Under the pieces are notes generated by a model. The model ran no database searches, was not told the DNA's origin, and saw only the letters and a program-made list of their open reading frames with translations. Of a stretch of DNA of 64,000 nucleotides, positions 49,341 to 58,215 are shown in pieces. Made by a program: the position numbers and the translations under genes. Each line of letters opens with the position of its first letter. The stretch's first letter is position 1. Source of the stretch: Limiplasma sp034927815 (lineage in GTDB: Bacteria > Bacillota > Clostridia > Christensenellales > Aristaeellaceae); assembly GCA_034927815.1 (NCBI GenBank), contig JAYFPK010000009.1, forward strand, positions 62,001 through 126,000, read 5' to 3'.

Positions 49341-50114
49341 TTAGCCGCTGAGGCCAAAGAGCTGGCGCCTGGCCTTGGGCTGGGGCATGGTTACATATTC
49401 GCCCAAAAAACGCCGGGCAATGCGCTCCATGGCCTCCCTGGCCGGGCACTTGGCTTCCATAAAGCTCTGGTGGCGGCTCAGGGACCGGAGGATCTCCGGG
49501 TCTTCCGGCACATAGCCCAGCAGCGGCACATCCAAAACCCCGGCCACGGTTTCCGGGCTGTACATGTGCCCGCTGCGCACCATGTCCGCGCGAATCCGGT
49601 TTACCACCAGCATGGGGGAGGGCTTCTCCTCCTGGCGCAGCAGGGAAATCAGCCTCTCCGCGTCCCGCATGGCGATGTCGTCCGGAGTGGTCACCAGCAG
49701 CGTTTGATCCGCACAGTGGAGGACGTTGCGCATTCCCTGGTCCACCCCTGCCGGAGCGTCGATGAGGATATAGGAGAAATGCTTGCGGAGCCTGCGGATC
49801 ACCTGCTCCCAATCCTCCGGCTTCAAATCCGAGGCGTGGCTCATCTGCGCGGCGGGCAGCAAGGAGAGAAAGGGAAGGCTGGGGTCCCGCACCAAGGCGT
49901 AGCGAAGCTTGCAATCCTTTTGCATCACATCCACCACATCGTAGATGACCTTGCTTTCCATGCCCAGCATCAAATCCAGGTTGCGCAGGCCAATGTCCGA
50001 ATCCACGGCCACGGTCTGCATCCGGCGCTTGGCGAGGGACATTGCCAGGGCGGAAGTGATAAGGGATTTTCCCACGCCTCCCTTGCCCGAAGCGATCATC
50101 CATACCTGGCTCAT
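49341..50114 (-). CDS. minD: Septum site-determining protein MinD
   Basis: A 257-residue ParA-type ATPase. The deviant Walker A GKGGVGKS is at about 10-17, GLRNLDLMLG at about 42-51, and the FSYILIDAPAGVD Walker B at about 110. The C-terminus (RRQLFGLSG) is a short membrane-targeting helix. MinD normally recruits MinC to block septation at poles. Here no minC or minE is adjacent, although minC usually precedes it. ATG at 50114 follows AGAAGGAGAGACGCCC; a frame to 50441 overlaps mrdA and is a shadow. Confidence 0.93.
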   Translation of the reverse strand: MSQVWMIASGKGGVGKSLITSALAMSLAKRRMQTVAVDSDIGLRNLDLMLGMESKVIYDVVDVMQKDCKLRYALVRDPSLPFLSLLPAAQMSHASDLKPEDWEQVIRRLRKHFSYILIDAPAGVDQGMRNVLHCADQTLLVTTPDDIAMRDAERLISLLRQEEKPSPMLVVNRIRADMVRSGHMYSPETVAGVLDVPLLGYVPEDPEILRSLSRHQSFMEAKCPAREAMERIARRFLGEYVTMPQPKARRQLFGLSG

Positions 50115-50152
50115 GGGCGTCTCTCCTTCTTTTGCAGTGCTTGGGGCTTCCC

Positions 50153-52696
50153 TTACGGGGCTATCATGTTGCCGCCGGGGAACAGGGTGTCGTCGGTACG
50201 CAGGGTTTTTTGGTCCATATACCAGTCCACAAACTCCCGGGCGGCCAAGGAGGCCTCGCCGCCGCTGAGGCCGCTGGGGATGAACACCACTACCGCGATC
50301 TCGGGCTTTTCGGTTATGGTCATGGTGGAGTCGTCCATCTGGAAGGGTGCCAGCATTACGAACCAGGCGTTGTTTTCCAGGTCGATGGCGGTCACCTCGG
50401 CGGTGCCTGTTTTCGCGGCGACCCGGTCCTGATATTTCCATTTTTTGAAGTATTTTGCAGCGGTACCGCTCTCGTCCACCACGCCCTTCATCCCCCTGAG
50501 GATGTAGGGGAGGTATTGCTCCGCGCCTTCAAATTGGTTCATCATGGAGGGGGTGCGCTGGCTGAGGATGTCCCCCTCAGGGGAGGTGATGCTGTCCACG
50601 ATCATCAGGTTGTAGACATTGCCGCCATTGCCCAAAGTGGCTACGTAGCGGCTGACCGCGGCGGGGGTGAGAACGGTGATGGACTGGCCGATGGCCACCT
50701 GAATGGTCTGGCCGCCGCCCCACTTGATGTCGTTAAGGTAGTTGTAGGTATCCCCGATGACGGCTTGCAGGTACACCATCTCCCGGGACATGTTCAGCTC
50801 CTCCATCAGGATGGGGCGCATATACTCCAGCCAGTCGGTCTGGTTGGTGTTCACCGCCATGTCCATCAGCCGCTTCACGCACCGGTTGAGGCGCTCGTCG
50901 TCATAGGTGATGTTGCGGCTGGCCCCCTGGTTGCGCAGGTGCTTTTTGATGGAGTTGAACACGATGATGGGAAGGGCGGTGTCCTGGGAGGCTTCGTCCA
51001 TGGACTTATCCGGGTCGTACAGGCTGGTCTGGTTGCCCACCACGCTGCGCAACTCGCCGGGCAGGTCCACGCCGGTTTTGCTGGTGAGCCCGAATTCCGA
51101 GGAGTATTGGTACAGGCGGGTTTCCCCCAGCCGGGAGCCCAGGGTGTAGAAGAAGTAGTTGCAGCTGTTGGCCAGGCCCTGGATGATGGTTTGGTGCTGG
51201 TGCTTATAGCGCTGGGAGGCGGAGATCCAGCACTTGGGCGCGGTGGACAGGTCCGTGGTGTACTGGGTGAAGTACCCGCCGTCGCTGATGGTTTCGTTGG
51301 TGAGCAGTTCCCCCTCCAACAGCGCTCCCAAGGAGGATACCATCTTGAAGATCGAGCCTGGAGTGCCTCTGGCATGGATGTTGTAATTCATCAGCACATT
51401 CCGGGAATCCGTGAGAATCTCCTTGCTCTCGGGCCCCGCCGCGGTCAAGGCGTTCAGGTCAAAGGTGGGGAAGTTGGCCATGGCCAGCACCCGGCCCTCC
51501 ATATCGATTACCATCATGGCGGCGCGCTCGGCCAAAGAGAGGGGATACTGGGCCCATTTCCGGGTCTCGATATCCATCCTGTTGCTCTCCAGCCAGGAGT
51601 TGAGCATCAGCTTTTGCTCCTGTACCCCCCGCGTGCTGGCCACGTTGTTGGCCAGCGCCCGCTCCGCCTGCTGCTGGTAGCTGGCGATGATGGTCAGCTT
51701 CACGTTGCTGCCGTCCTCGGGAGGGGTATAGCTGAGCTCCCGGGTGATCTTGCCCACCTTGTCCCGCTCCACCTCCCGGTAGCCTTGGCGCAGGTCGCTG
51801 TTCTGGGTGAGCCAGTCCTCCATGGAGGCCTCGATGCCGTCCACGCCGATGGTGTCGCTGTACTTATAGCCCTTTTGCTGCAGCGTGGCCCATGTGGTGG
51901 CGGAAGGGATCGCGCCCATGTAACCGATCACCTGGGAGGCCAGGGTACCCCGGGGATACACCCGCTTGGTGCCCACGGCCACCTCTACCCCCGGCAAGGT
52001 CATGGACCGGGTTTCGATTTTCATCACCGTCTCATAGGGCACGTCCTTGGCGATGACGATGGGCTGGGAGTTGAACAGGTTCATCTGCATTTCCGAAAAA
52101 ACCGCCATGACCTTGAGCATGGTCTCCTCGTCCATGTCCTCGGGGATCTGGTAGCGTTGCTTCAGCTTCTCAATGGCGATGGCGGGGGTTGGCACATTTT
52201 TCACAGAATAATAGTTGTTGTTGCGCCACTGGGTCTCCCGGGTTTGGAGCACAGTTTCACTGACGCCGCTGCCAAAGTTGAACTCCCATTCCTGGGTTTC
52301 CGGATTGCGCTGAATGACGAATTTCACGGAGAGCTTGCTGCCGCCCTCCTCGATGATTTTGATAGTTTCCCGGATGGCCTGGGTGTAGGCGCTGTAGTCC
52401 TCCGTGGAGTTTTGGGAGGCGTCCCGGTAAAAGGTGACGTTATAGATCAGTTCATCCTTGGCCAGGATCACGGCGTCCGCGTCGGTGATCATGCCCCGGC
52501 TGCCCCGCAGGGTAATGGTGGTGGTACGGCTGCTTTGCGCCTTTTGCTGATACTCCTCGCCGGAACGAAGCTGAAGATTGGCCAGGCCTGTAATCAAGTA
52601 GACAAAGATGGCGACGATCCCGCCCAAAAACACCAGAAACCGGATACGGATATCGTATCCTTCCCGGTCTGCCCTGCGGCTGTTTTTGCGATTCAT
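50153..52696 (-). CDS. mrdA: Penicillin-binding protein 2 (class B transpeptidase, elongasome)
   Basis: An 847-residue peptidoglycan D,D-transpeptidase. One membrane helix at about 20-43; pedestal/dimerisation domain at about 50-400; transpeptidase domain with catalytic Ser448 (PGSIFK, Lys451), Ser511-Cys512-Asn513, and Lys762-Thr763-Gly764. It is longer than Gram-negative PBP2 (about 630) because of extended pedestal loops, normal for Clostridia. It pairs with RodA encoded in the same operon. ATG at 52696 follows AAAGGAGCGAGAGG. Confidence 0.95.
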   Translation of the reverse strand: MNRKNSRRADREGYDIRIRFLVFLGGIVAIFVYLITGLANLQLRSGEEYQQKAQSSRTTTITLRGSRGMITDADAVILAKDELIYNVTFYRDASQNSTEDYSAYTQAIRETIKIIEEGGSKLSVKFVIQRNPETQEWEFNFGSGVSETVLQTRETQWRNNNYYSVKNVPTPAIAIEKLKQRYQIPEDMDEETMLKVMAVFSEMQMNLFNSQPIVIAKDVPYETVMKIETRSMTLPGVEVAVGTKRVYPRGTLASQVIGYMGAIPSATTWATLQQKGYKYSDTIGVDGIEASMEDWLTQNSDLRQGYREVERDKVGKITRELSYTPPEDGSNVKLTIIASYQQQAERALANNVASTRGVQEQKLMLNSWLESNRMDIETRKWAQYPLSLAERAAMMVIDMEGRVLAMANFPTFDLNALTAAGPESKEILTDSRNVLMNYNIHARGTPGSIFKMVSSLGALLEGELLTNETISDGGYFTQYTTDLSTAPKCWISASQRYKHQHQTIIQGLANSCNYFFYTLGSRLGETRLYQYSSEFGLTSKTGVDLPGELRSVVGNQTSLYDPDKSMDEASQDTALPIIVFNSIKKHLRNQGASRNITYDDERLNRCVKRLMDMAVNTNQTDWLEYMRPILMEELNMSREMVYLQAVIGDTYNYLNDIKWGGGQTIQVAIGQSITVLTPAAVSRYVATLGNGGNVYNLMIVDSITSPEGDILSQRTPSMMNQFEGAEQYLPYILRGMKGVVDESGTAAKYFKKWKYQDRVAAKTGTAEVTAIDLENNAWFVMLAPFQMDDSTMTITEKPEIAVVVFIPSGLSGGEASLAAREFVDWYMDQKTLRTDDTLFPGGNMIAP

Positions 52697-52738
52697 CCTC
52701 TCGCTCCTTTCTCGTAGGTCAGGTCAGGTTCAGGGGAA

Positions 52739-53284
52739 TCAGCGGGCTTTTTTTACCTTGTACACTCCAAGCCACCAGCGGATGGGGAATTGGAAAAGGC
52801 CGGAGAGCAAAGCCGAGTATACCACGCAGATCAACGCCCGCAGCAGGTGGGTGCCTTCAATGGTCACGCCGTTGAGGTAGATGTAGATCAGGTTTACAGT
52901 TTCAAATACCGATACGCTCAAGGTGGCGCAAAGGGGGGTGCGGATATGGGCGGGGAGGGTGAGGCCGCGCTTGCCTGTGCTGCGCTCCTCCTCCAGCTTA
53001 CGCTCGCTCTTGTCCGAAAAGGCCAGGGCCCCCAGCATGGCGCATGCCGGATAGAGGATCAGGCTGATGTAGTCCAGCACCGGGACCATGATCTCCAACA
53101 GATACCCGATGGTCAGCGCCATGAAAAACGTGTATTTGCGCCCCAGGCCTACGGTGACCACGGCTACCAGGGCCAAAGCCAGGTTGGGGGCCACGTCCCA
53201 AAGGGAAATGTGGATGGCGACGGTGGACTGCAGAAGGTAGGCCAGAAAGGTCAACGCCGAGACCTTCAGAAATTTGGCGATCAC
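52739..53284 (-). CDS. mreD: Rod shape-determining protein MreD
   Basis: A 181-residue membrane protein with five to six helices. The N-terminal KVSALTFLAYLLQSTVAIHISLWDVAPNL is typical of MreD, which scaffolds the MreBCD-RodA-PBP2 elongasome. A charged cytosolic loop (KSERKLEEERSTGKRG) lies in the middle. The start is GTG at 53284, with GGAGGAGGAT about 8 nt upstream, 5 bp after the mreC stop. Confidence 0.92.
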   Translation of the reverse strand: MIAKFLKVSALTFLAYLLQSTVAIHISLWDVAPNLALALVAVVTVGLGRKYTFFMALTIGYLLEIMVPVLDYISLILYPACAMLGALAFSDKSERKLEEERSTGKRGLTLPAHIRTPLCATLSVSVFETVNLIYIYLNGVTIEGTHLLRALICVVYSALLSGLFQFPIRWWLGVYKVKKAR

Positions 53285-53289
53285 CGCTT

Positions 53290-54516
53290 TTAATCCTCCT
53301 CCACTGAAAAGTCCAGAGGCTCAGGAGTGGGCGTGGGGGTAGCGGTGGGAGCCAGGGTGTACCCGTAGGATTGATCCGTCTGCAGCCCGGCGGGAACCTG
53401 GTATTCCAGGCTGCTGCCGTCCTCGGGCGGGACGGTGGGCCCAGGGGAGGCGGGCGGGCCGCCGGAATCGGTTACGGTGGGAGAGGGCTCCGGGGAAGGC
53501 GTGGGGGTGGGAGCCAGCTGATAGAAATTATTACCGATTTGGATGGTGGGAATGGGCATAGCCGTATCCAAGGGGGTGAAGGTCAAATCCTGCTGGCCGC
53601 CCCCCGCCTGATTCTGGATCGCCTCGGCGTCGGGCTTATAGCGCAGGACGATGACGTACTCGATGTGCTGAAAATCCGCCTGGGGCTCCACCACGATGTA
53701 CTGCTTGTTGCTCTCCATGCCCCGGGTGCTCTCCCGCACGGTGCCGATGGGGATTCCCTTGGGGAAGGACATCTCAATGCCGGAGGTCACCACCATATCC
53801 CCCGGGCGGGGCAGGTGGTCCTCGGGCAGGTAGTACATGCGGCACATGGCCTGGCCGTCGATGCCCAAAGTACCCCGCACCGTGCCCTGGTCCCTGCGGG
53901 AGCCCGAGATCAGGGCGGCAATGCTGGCCTCGCTGTCGATGATGGTTCTCACGGCGCTCTTGGTGGGGGATACGTCATAGGTATATCCCACCAGCGCGCC
54001 GCCCATGGTGACGGCCATAAAGTTTTCGATGCCGTCGTTGCCGCCCTTGTTGATGATGAAGCTGGAGAAGTAATTGCCCGGGTCCCGGCCGATGACCGTG
54101 CACACCAGCGGGCTCATGCTTTCGTTGATGGAAATCTCGCCGTAAAGGTTTTCGTACACAGACAGCTTTTCCTGTAATGCCGACGCCCACATGGCTTGAT
54201 AGACCAACTGCTCATTTTCCTGCTTTAAGTTGTTGTACGCCAGCTCAATGGTGGAGCGGAGCTTTAAGCGGTATAGATAGTTCACCACGCCGTCCACCAG
54301 GGAGGAAAAGCCGCTCTGGATGGGGGTCAGCACGCCCGCCACCGCGTCGGAGGGGGCGTTGAGGGCGGCGTTGCCCATGATGATGGACAGCAGGTGGGAA
54401 CCGGCCAGTCCCAGCAAAACGATGGCAGCGCCGATCAACAGGACGCGCCGGAGAACCCGCCGTCCTGTGCTGTCCGTGCTTTTGCGCCGCTCTGTTTTGG
54501 GAACCTTCAACCTCAT
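53290..54516 (-). CDS. mreC: Cell shape-determining protein MreC, with a Pro/Thr-rich C-terminal tail
   Basis: A bitopic elongasome protein of 408 residues. Helix at about 25-45, coiled coil at about 75-110, and the two-barrel periplasmic-type domain at about 120-285 (VIGRDPGNYFSSFIINKGGNDGI; DMVVTSGIEMSFPKGIPIGTV). Beyond the conserved domain there are about 110 extra residues rich in Pro, Thr, Ser and acidic residues (APTPTPSPEPSPTV, APTATPTPTPEP), probably disordered and outside the membrane. ATG at 54516 follows TTGGAGGTTCGCAC. Confidence 0.94.
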   Translation of the reverse strand: MRLKVPKTERRKSTDSTGRRVLRRVLLIGAAIVLLGLAGSHLLSIIMGNAALNAPSDAVAGVLTPIQSGFSSLVDGVVNYLYRLKLRSTIELAYNNLKQENEQLVYQAMWASALQEKLSVYENLYGEISINESMSPLVCTVIGRDPGNYFSSFIINKGGNDGIENFMAVTMGGALVGYTYDVSPTKSAVRTIIDSEASIAALISGSRRDQGTVRGTLGIDGQAMCRMYYLPEDHLPRPGDMVVTSGIEMSFPKGIPIGTVRESTRGMESNKQYIVVEPQADFQHIEYVIVLRYKPDAEAIQNQAGGGQQDLTFTPLDTAMPIPTIQIGNNFYQLAPTPTPSPEPSPTVTDSGGPPASPGPTVPPEDGSSLEYQVPAGLQTDQSYGYTLAPTATPTPTPEPLDFSVEED

Positions 54517-54562
54517 GTGCGAACCTCCAATATGTTTGTCTCCGCAGGCCTTGCCGCTGGAA

Positions 54563-55591
54563 TCAGCTTTGCTTCAAGAAGCTGGTCCTGCCCAGGTGCT
54601 GGAGAAGGTCAAAGTTTTCGATGATGTTGCCCAGCCCCAGCGCCGCGCAGTCCATGGGCTCCTTGGCCAGGAGCACGGGAATGCCCAATTCGCTGGCGAT
54701 GAACTGGTCCATGCCGTAGAGCAAGGAGCCGCCCCCGGTGATGTAGATGCCGTTGTGCATCACGTCCGCCGCCAGCTCCGGGGGGGTGCGTTCCAGCACC
54801 CACTTGATGGCGCTTAAAATCGCCAGGCAAGGCTCCCGGATGGCCTGATAGATCTGGGTGGAAGTGATCTCCGTGGTCTGGGGCAAATTGGTGACGATGT
54901 CCCGGCCCCGGATGCGGGCCCTGCGCTCCTCCCGGATGGGAAGGGCCGCGCCCAAATCCAGCTTCACTTCCTCGGCGGTGCGGTCCCCAATGAGGATGTT
55001 GAACTCCCGCTTGATGAAATTGATGATCGCCTCGTCCATTTTCACGCCGCCCACCCGGATGGAGTGGCTGATGACGATGCCTCCCAAGGAGATCACCGCC
55101 ACGTCCGTGGTGCCGCCGCCGATGTCCACCACCATGCACCCGTTGGGGTCAAAGATGGGCAAGCCGCTGCCCAAAGCGGAGGCAAAGGGCTTCTCCACCA
55201 GAAACACCTTGCGGGAACCGGCGTACTTGGCCGCCTCGCTCACCGCCCGGCGCTCAATGGGGGAGATGGAACAGGGATAGGTCAAAAACAGCCGGGGTTT
55301 CACCAGATAGCTGGAGCCGATGGATTTGCGGGTAAAGTATTGAATCAGGATCTCCGTCATGTCAAAGTCCGTGATGACGCCCTCCCGCATGGGGCGCACC
55401 GCCATCACCCCGTCCGTGGTGCGGCCCAGCATGATCTTGGCGTCGTCGCCCACAGCCCGCACCTTGCGTTCGTTGCTGCTTTCCACCACCACGATGGTGG
55501 GCTCGCTGATCATGATGCCTTTATGCTTGACATAGACCAGGGTATTGCTGGTGCCCAAGTCAACGCCCAGGTCAAGTGCCACAAAACCCAT
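54563..55591 (-). CDS. mreB: Rod shape-determining actin-like protein MreB
   Basis: A 342-residue bacterial actin that guides lateral wall synthesis. The phosphate loops LGVDLGTSNTLVYV (about 7-20) and VVDIGGGTTDVAVISLGG (about 158-175), and the adenosine motif ITGGGSLLYGMDQFI near 290, are intact. ATG at 55591 is preceded by a weak GGATGTGTAGCT site. It follows maf by about 25 bp on the minus strand. The sequence could equally be the Mbl paralogue; the operon position favours MreB. Confidence 0.96.
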   Translation of the reverse strand: MGFVALDLGVDLGTSNTLVYVKHKGIMISEPTIVVVESSNERKVRAVGDDAKIMLGRTTDGVMAVRPMREGVITDFDMTEILIQYFTRKSIGSSYLVKPRLFLTYPCSISPIERRAVSEAAKYAGSRKVFLVEKPFASALGSGLPIFDPNGCMVVDIGGGTTDVAVISLGGIVISHSIRVGGVKMDEAIINFIKREFNILIGDRTAEEVKLDLGAALPIREERRARIRGRDIVTNLPQTTEITSTQIYQAIREPCLAILSAIKWVLERTPPELAADVMHNGIYITGGGSLLYGMDQFIASELGIPVLLAKEPMDCAALGLGNIIENFDLLQHLGRTSFLKQS

Positions 55592-55615
55592 AGCTACACA
55601 TCCGTTTCCGTATCG

Positions 55616-56227
55616 TTAGTCTCCCAAGGGGCCTGGGGTCAGGGGCAAAGGCAGGCCCGCGGCCTGGAGCATCTCCCCCACCAAGGCCAGGGGCAGGCCC
55701 ATCACATTGCTGGGGCTTCCGTCAATGCGGGAGATGAAGATGCCGCTGATGCCCTGGATGGCGTAGGCCCCCGCTTTGTCCATAGGCTCGCCGGTTTGCA
55801 CGTACCGGGCGATCGTGTCCTCGGACAGGGGGATGAACTCCACCCGGGTGGCTTCCGCGCGGCTATCCAGGTAGCCTGCCGGGCCGCGAAGGCACACCCC
55901 CGTGTATACGTCGTGCCAGCGGCCGGACAAAAGGCGGAGCATGGCGGCGGCATCCCGGGCGTCCTTAGGTTTCCCAAGGATTTGCTCCTCCACACATACC
56001 AATGTGTCGGCGGCCAGCACCCAGCGCTGGGGGTACTGCGCGGCTACCTCGCCGCATTTATCACGGGCAATTTTTTGGACCCGTTCCCTGCCGGTGCCCA
56101 GCGCGTTTTCAGGGCCTCGGGCGGGGGCTACTTCAAAGGGCAAGCCGTACAGGGACATCAATTCGTGCCTGCGGGGCGACGCGGAAGCCAGGATAAGCGG
56201 CAGTAAAACCGGGACGCTGTCCAACAA
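55616..56227 (-). CDS. maf: Maf-like nucleoside triphosphate pyrophosphatase
   Basis: A 203-residue house-cleaning enzyme that hydrolyses dTTP/UTP or modified nucleotides. The signature LILASASPRRHELM starts near residue 10; AADTLVCVEEQILGKPKDA and TGEPMDKAGAYAIQG are conserved Maf motifs. The start is TTG at 56227, with GGAGGTG about 6 nt upstream and a second TTG directly after it. First gene of the elongasome operon, as in Bacillus (maf-radC-mreB), but with radC missing. Confidence 0.93.
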   Translation of the reverse strand: MLDSVPVLLPLILASASPRRHELMSLYGLPFEVAPARGPENALGTGRERVQKIARDKCGEVAAQYPQRWVLAADTLVCVEEQILGKPKDARDAAAMLRLLSGRWHDVYTGVCLRGPAGYLDSRAEATRVEFIPLSEDTIARYVQTGEPMDKAGAYAIQGISGIFISRIDGSPSNVMGLPLALVGEMLQAAGLPLPLTPGPLGD

Positions 56228-56301
56228 AAGGGCACCTCCATCAGGGCGTCCCCCTGCGTAAAAGAGGGGAAAGAACCCCAGGGGACAGCCGCGAACAACT
56301 T

Positions 56302-56329
56302 ATTATACCATAGAATCCTATTCTGGCAA
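56302..56329 (-). promoter_or_regulatory. Promoter of the maf-mreBCD-mrdA-minD-rodA operon
   Basis: On the minus strand TTGCCA (56324-56329), a 16-bp spacer and a perfect TATAAT (56302-56307). The leader is about 70 nt. No other promoter was seen within the operon. Confidence 0.75.
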
Positions 56330-56475
56330 TGGAAAGCGGCAGTTCCAGGGAAAAGCGAAGGGGAAGGGGGCGGCGGGAAAAGGGCCGAATGGAGATTGTA
56401 TCAGCACACAGGAAGGAAGCGTCCAAGATGTAACAAATTGGGAAGGGGTGGCTTTGGGGCCTTTTGGGCAGCCCC

Positions 56476-56505
56476 TTGCCAGAGGGCGAGAAAGAATGAT
56501 ACAAT
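56476..56505 (+). promoter_or_regulatory. Promoter of the flavoprotein-GH30 unit
   Basis: TTGCCA (56476-56481), an 18-bp spacer and TACAAT (56500-56505), about 95 nt before the ATG. Confidence 0.6.
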
Positions 56506-56604
56506 GCCTTGAATGCCTCTTTGGCGGAGGGAAGCTCCCCAAAGGGGAATAGGAATCCAAAGGAAAAGACCGATGCCTGCACCGGCGGAGGGGAGAAAGC
56601 GTTC

Positions 56605-58179
56605 ATGAAGCATGTGGTGATTATTGGCGCGGGGCCCGCGGGCCTCACCGCGGCCTATGAGCTGTTGGCAAAGCAAGAGGGGTACCAGGTGACGGTGCTG
56701 GAGCGGAGCGGCGCCATCGGAGGAATCGCCAAAACGGTGCCCTATGCGGGAAACCGGATGGATATCGGCGGGCACCGCTTTTTCAGCAAGGACGCCCGGG
56801 TGATGCGCTGGTGGCAGGAGATGATGCCTCTGCAAGGCGCGCCCTCTTTGGACGACGCCAAGCTGGGCCGGGCCGTGAAGCTGACCCCGGGCGGCCCCGA
56901 TCCGGAAAAGGAGGACCGGGTGATGCTGGTGCGCAACCGGGTGAGCCGCATCTACTACCAGCATCATTTTTTCGACTACCCCATCAGCCTGAAATGGCAA
57001 ACCCTGAAAACCATGGGTTTTGGCACCACCTTGCAGGTGGGCCTGAGCTATTTGAAAGCGGTCCTGGTGAAGAAGCCGGAGACCTCCCTGGAGAACTTCT
57101 ACATCAACAGCTTCGGCAAAAAGCTGTACAGCATGTTCTTCGAGGGCTACACCGAGAAGCTGTGGGGCCGCCACCCCAGGGAGATTTCCGCGGAATGGGG
57201 GGCGCAGCGCACCAAGGGCCTGAGCGTCCTGGGCATTTTGAAGGACATGCTCTCCAAGATTTTCATGAGCAAGGAGAAGCGCGCCAAGAAGGTGCAAACC
57301 TCTTTGATTGAGGAATTCCATTACCCCAAGCTGGGCCCCGGCCAGCTTTGGGAAACCGTGGCCCAGGAGGTGAAGAACCTGGGCGGCGAGGTATGGATGA
57401 ACTGCGAGGTGATTGGGCTCCAGACCCGGGACGGGCGGATCGCCGGCGTACGCTACCGGGACGGGGAAGGGGAAAAGACCCTGGAAGGGGACATCTTCTT
57501 TTCCTCCATGCCGGTAAAGGACCTGGTGGAGGGGATGGACAACGTCCCCCAAAAGGAGCGGAGCATCGCCAAGGGCTTGCCCTACCGGGATTTTGTCACG
57601 GTGGGCCTGCTGGTGAACCGACTGAACCTGACCAATCAGACCCATCTGAAAACCTTGGGGAATATCGTGCCGGACTGCTGGATCTATGTCCAGGACACGA
57701 ATGTGAAAATGGGGCGCATCCAAATTTTCAACAACTGGTCCCCCTATCTGGTGAAGGACCCGGAGCATACGGTGTGGATCGGCCTGGAGTATTTCTGCGA
57801 TGAAAAGGACGATTTCTGGAACCTGTCCCAGGAGGAGTGCGTGGATCAGGCCCTCCGGGAGCTGATCACCATGGGGATCAGCTCCGGGAAGGACCAGGTG
57901 TTGGACAGCCACCGGGAGCGTGTGCAAAAGGCTTACCCCGCCTACTTTGACACCTATGAGGAGATCAATACCCTGGTGGATTACCTGAACACCTTTGAGA
58001 ACCTGTACTGCGTGGGCCGCAACGGCCAACACCGCTATAACAACATGGACCACTCCATGGCCACCTCCTTTGAGGCGGTGAAGAACATCACCGAGGGCAG
58101 CAAATCCAAGGAAAACATCTGGAACGTGAACACCGAAAAGGCGTACCATGAGGAAAAAGACCCCGGCCAGGAGCAATAA
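56605..58179 (+). CDS. FAD-dependent oxidoreductase, UDP-galactopyranose mutase-like
   Basis: A 524-residue flavoprotein. The FAD-binding dinucleotide fold is VVIIGAGPAGLTAAYEL (about 4-20), followed by VLERSGAIGGIAKTV and MDIGGHRFFSKDARV. The middle domain (YTEKLWGRHPREISAEWGAQR) and the C-terminal VGRNGQHRYNNMDHSM match the group annotated as UDP-galactopyranose mutase-like or protoporphyrinogen-oxidase-like in glycan loci. A sugar-nucleotide mutase or reductase is likely but unproven. ATG at 56605 has a GGAGGGGAGAAAG site; the frame upstream to 56509 is an extension without one. A GH30 gene follows after 36 bp. Confidence 0.78.
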   Translation: MKHVVIIGAGPAGLTAAYELLAKQEGYQVTVLERSGAIGGIAKTVPYAGNRMDIGGHRFFSKDARVMRWWQEMMPLQGAPSLDDAKLGRAVKLTPGGPDPEKEDRVMLVRNRVSRIYYQHHFFDYPISLKWQTLKTMGFGTTLQVGLSYLKAVLVKKPETSLENFYINSFGKKLYSMFFEGYTEKLWGRHPREISAEWGAQRTKGLSVLGILKDMLSKIFMSKEKRAKKVQTSLIEEFHYPKLGPGQLWETVAQEVKNLGGEVWMNCEVIGLQTRDGRIAGVRYRDGEGEKTLEGDIFFSSMPVKDLVEGMDNVPQKERSIAKGLPYRDFVTVGLLVNRLNLTNQTHLKTLGNIVPDCWIYVQDTNVKMGRIQIFNNWSPYLVKDPEHTVWIGLEYFCDEKDDFWNLSQEECVDQALRELITMGISSGKDQVLDSHRERVQKAYPAYFDTYEEINTLVDYLNTFENLYCVGRNGQHRYNNMDHSMATSFEAVKNITEGSKSKENIWNVNTEKAYHEEKDPGQEQ

Positions 58180-58215
58180 AGCGCCGTAGGGGCTGCGCCA
58201 GAGGAGGAAACCGGC

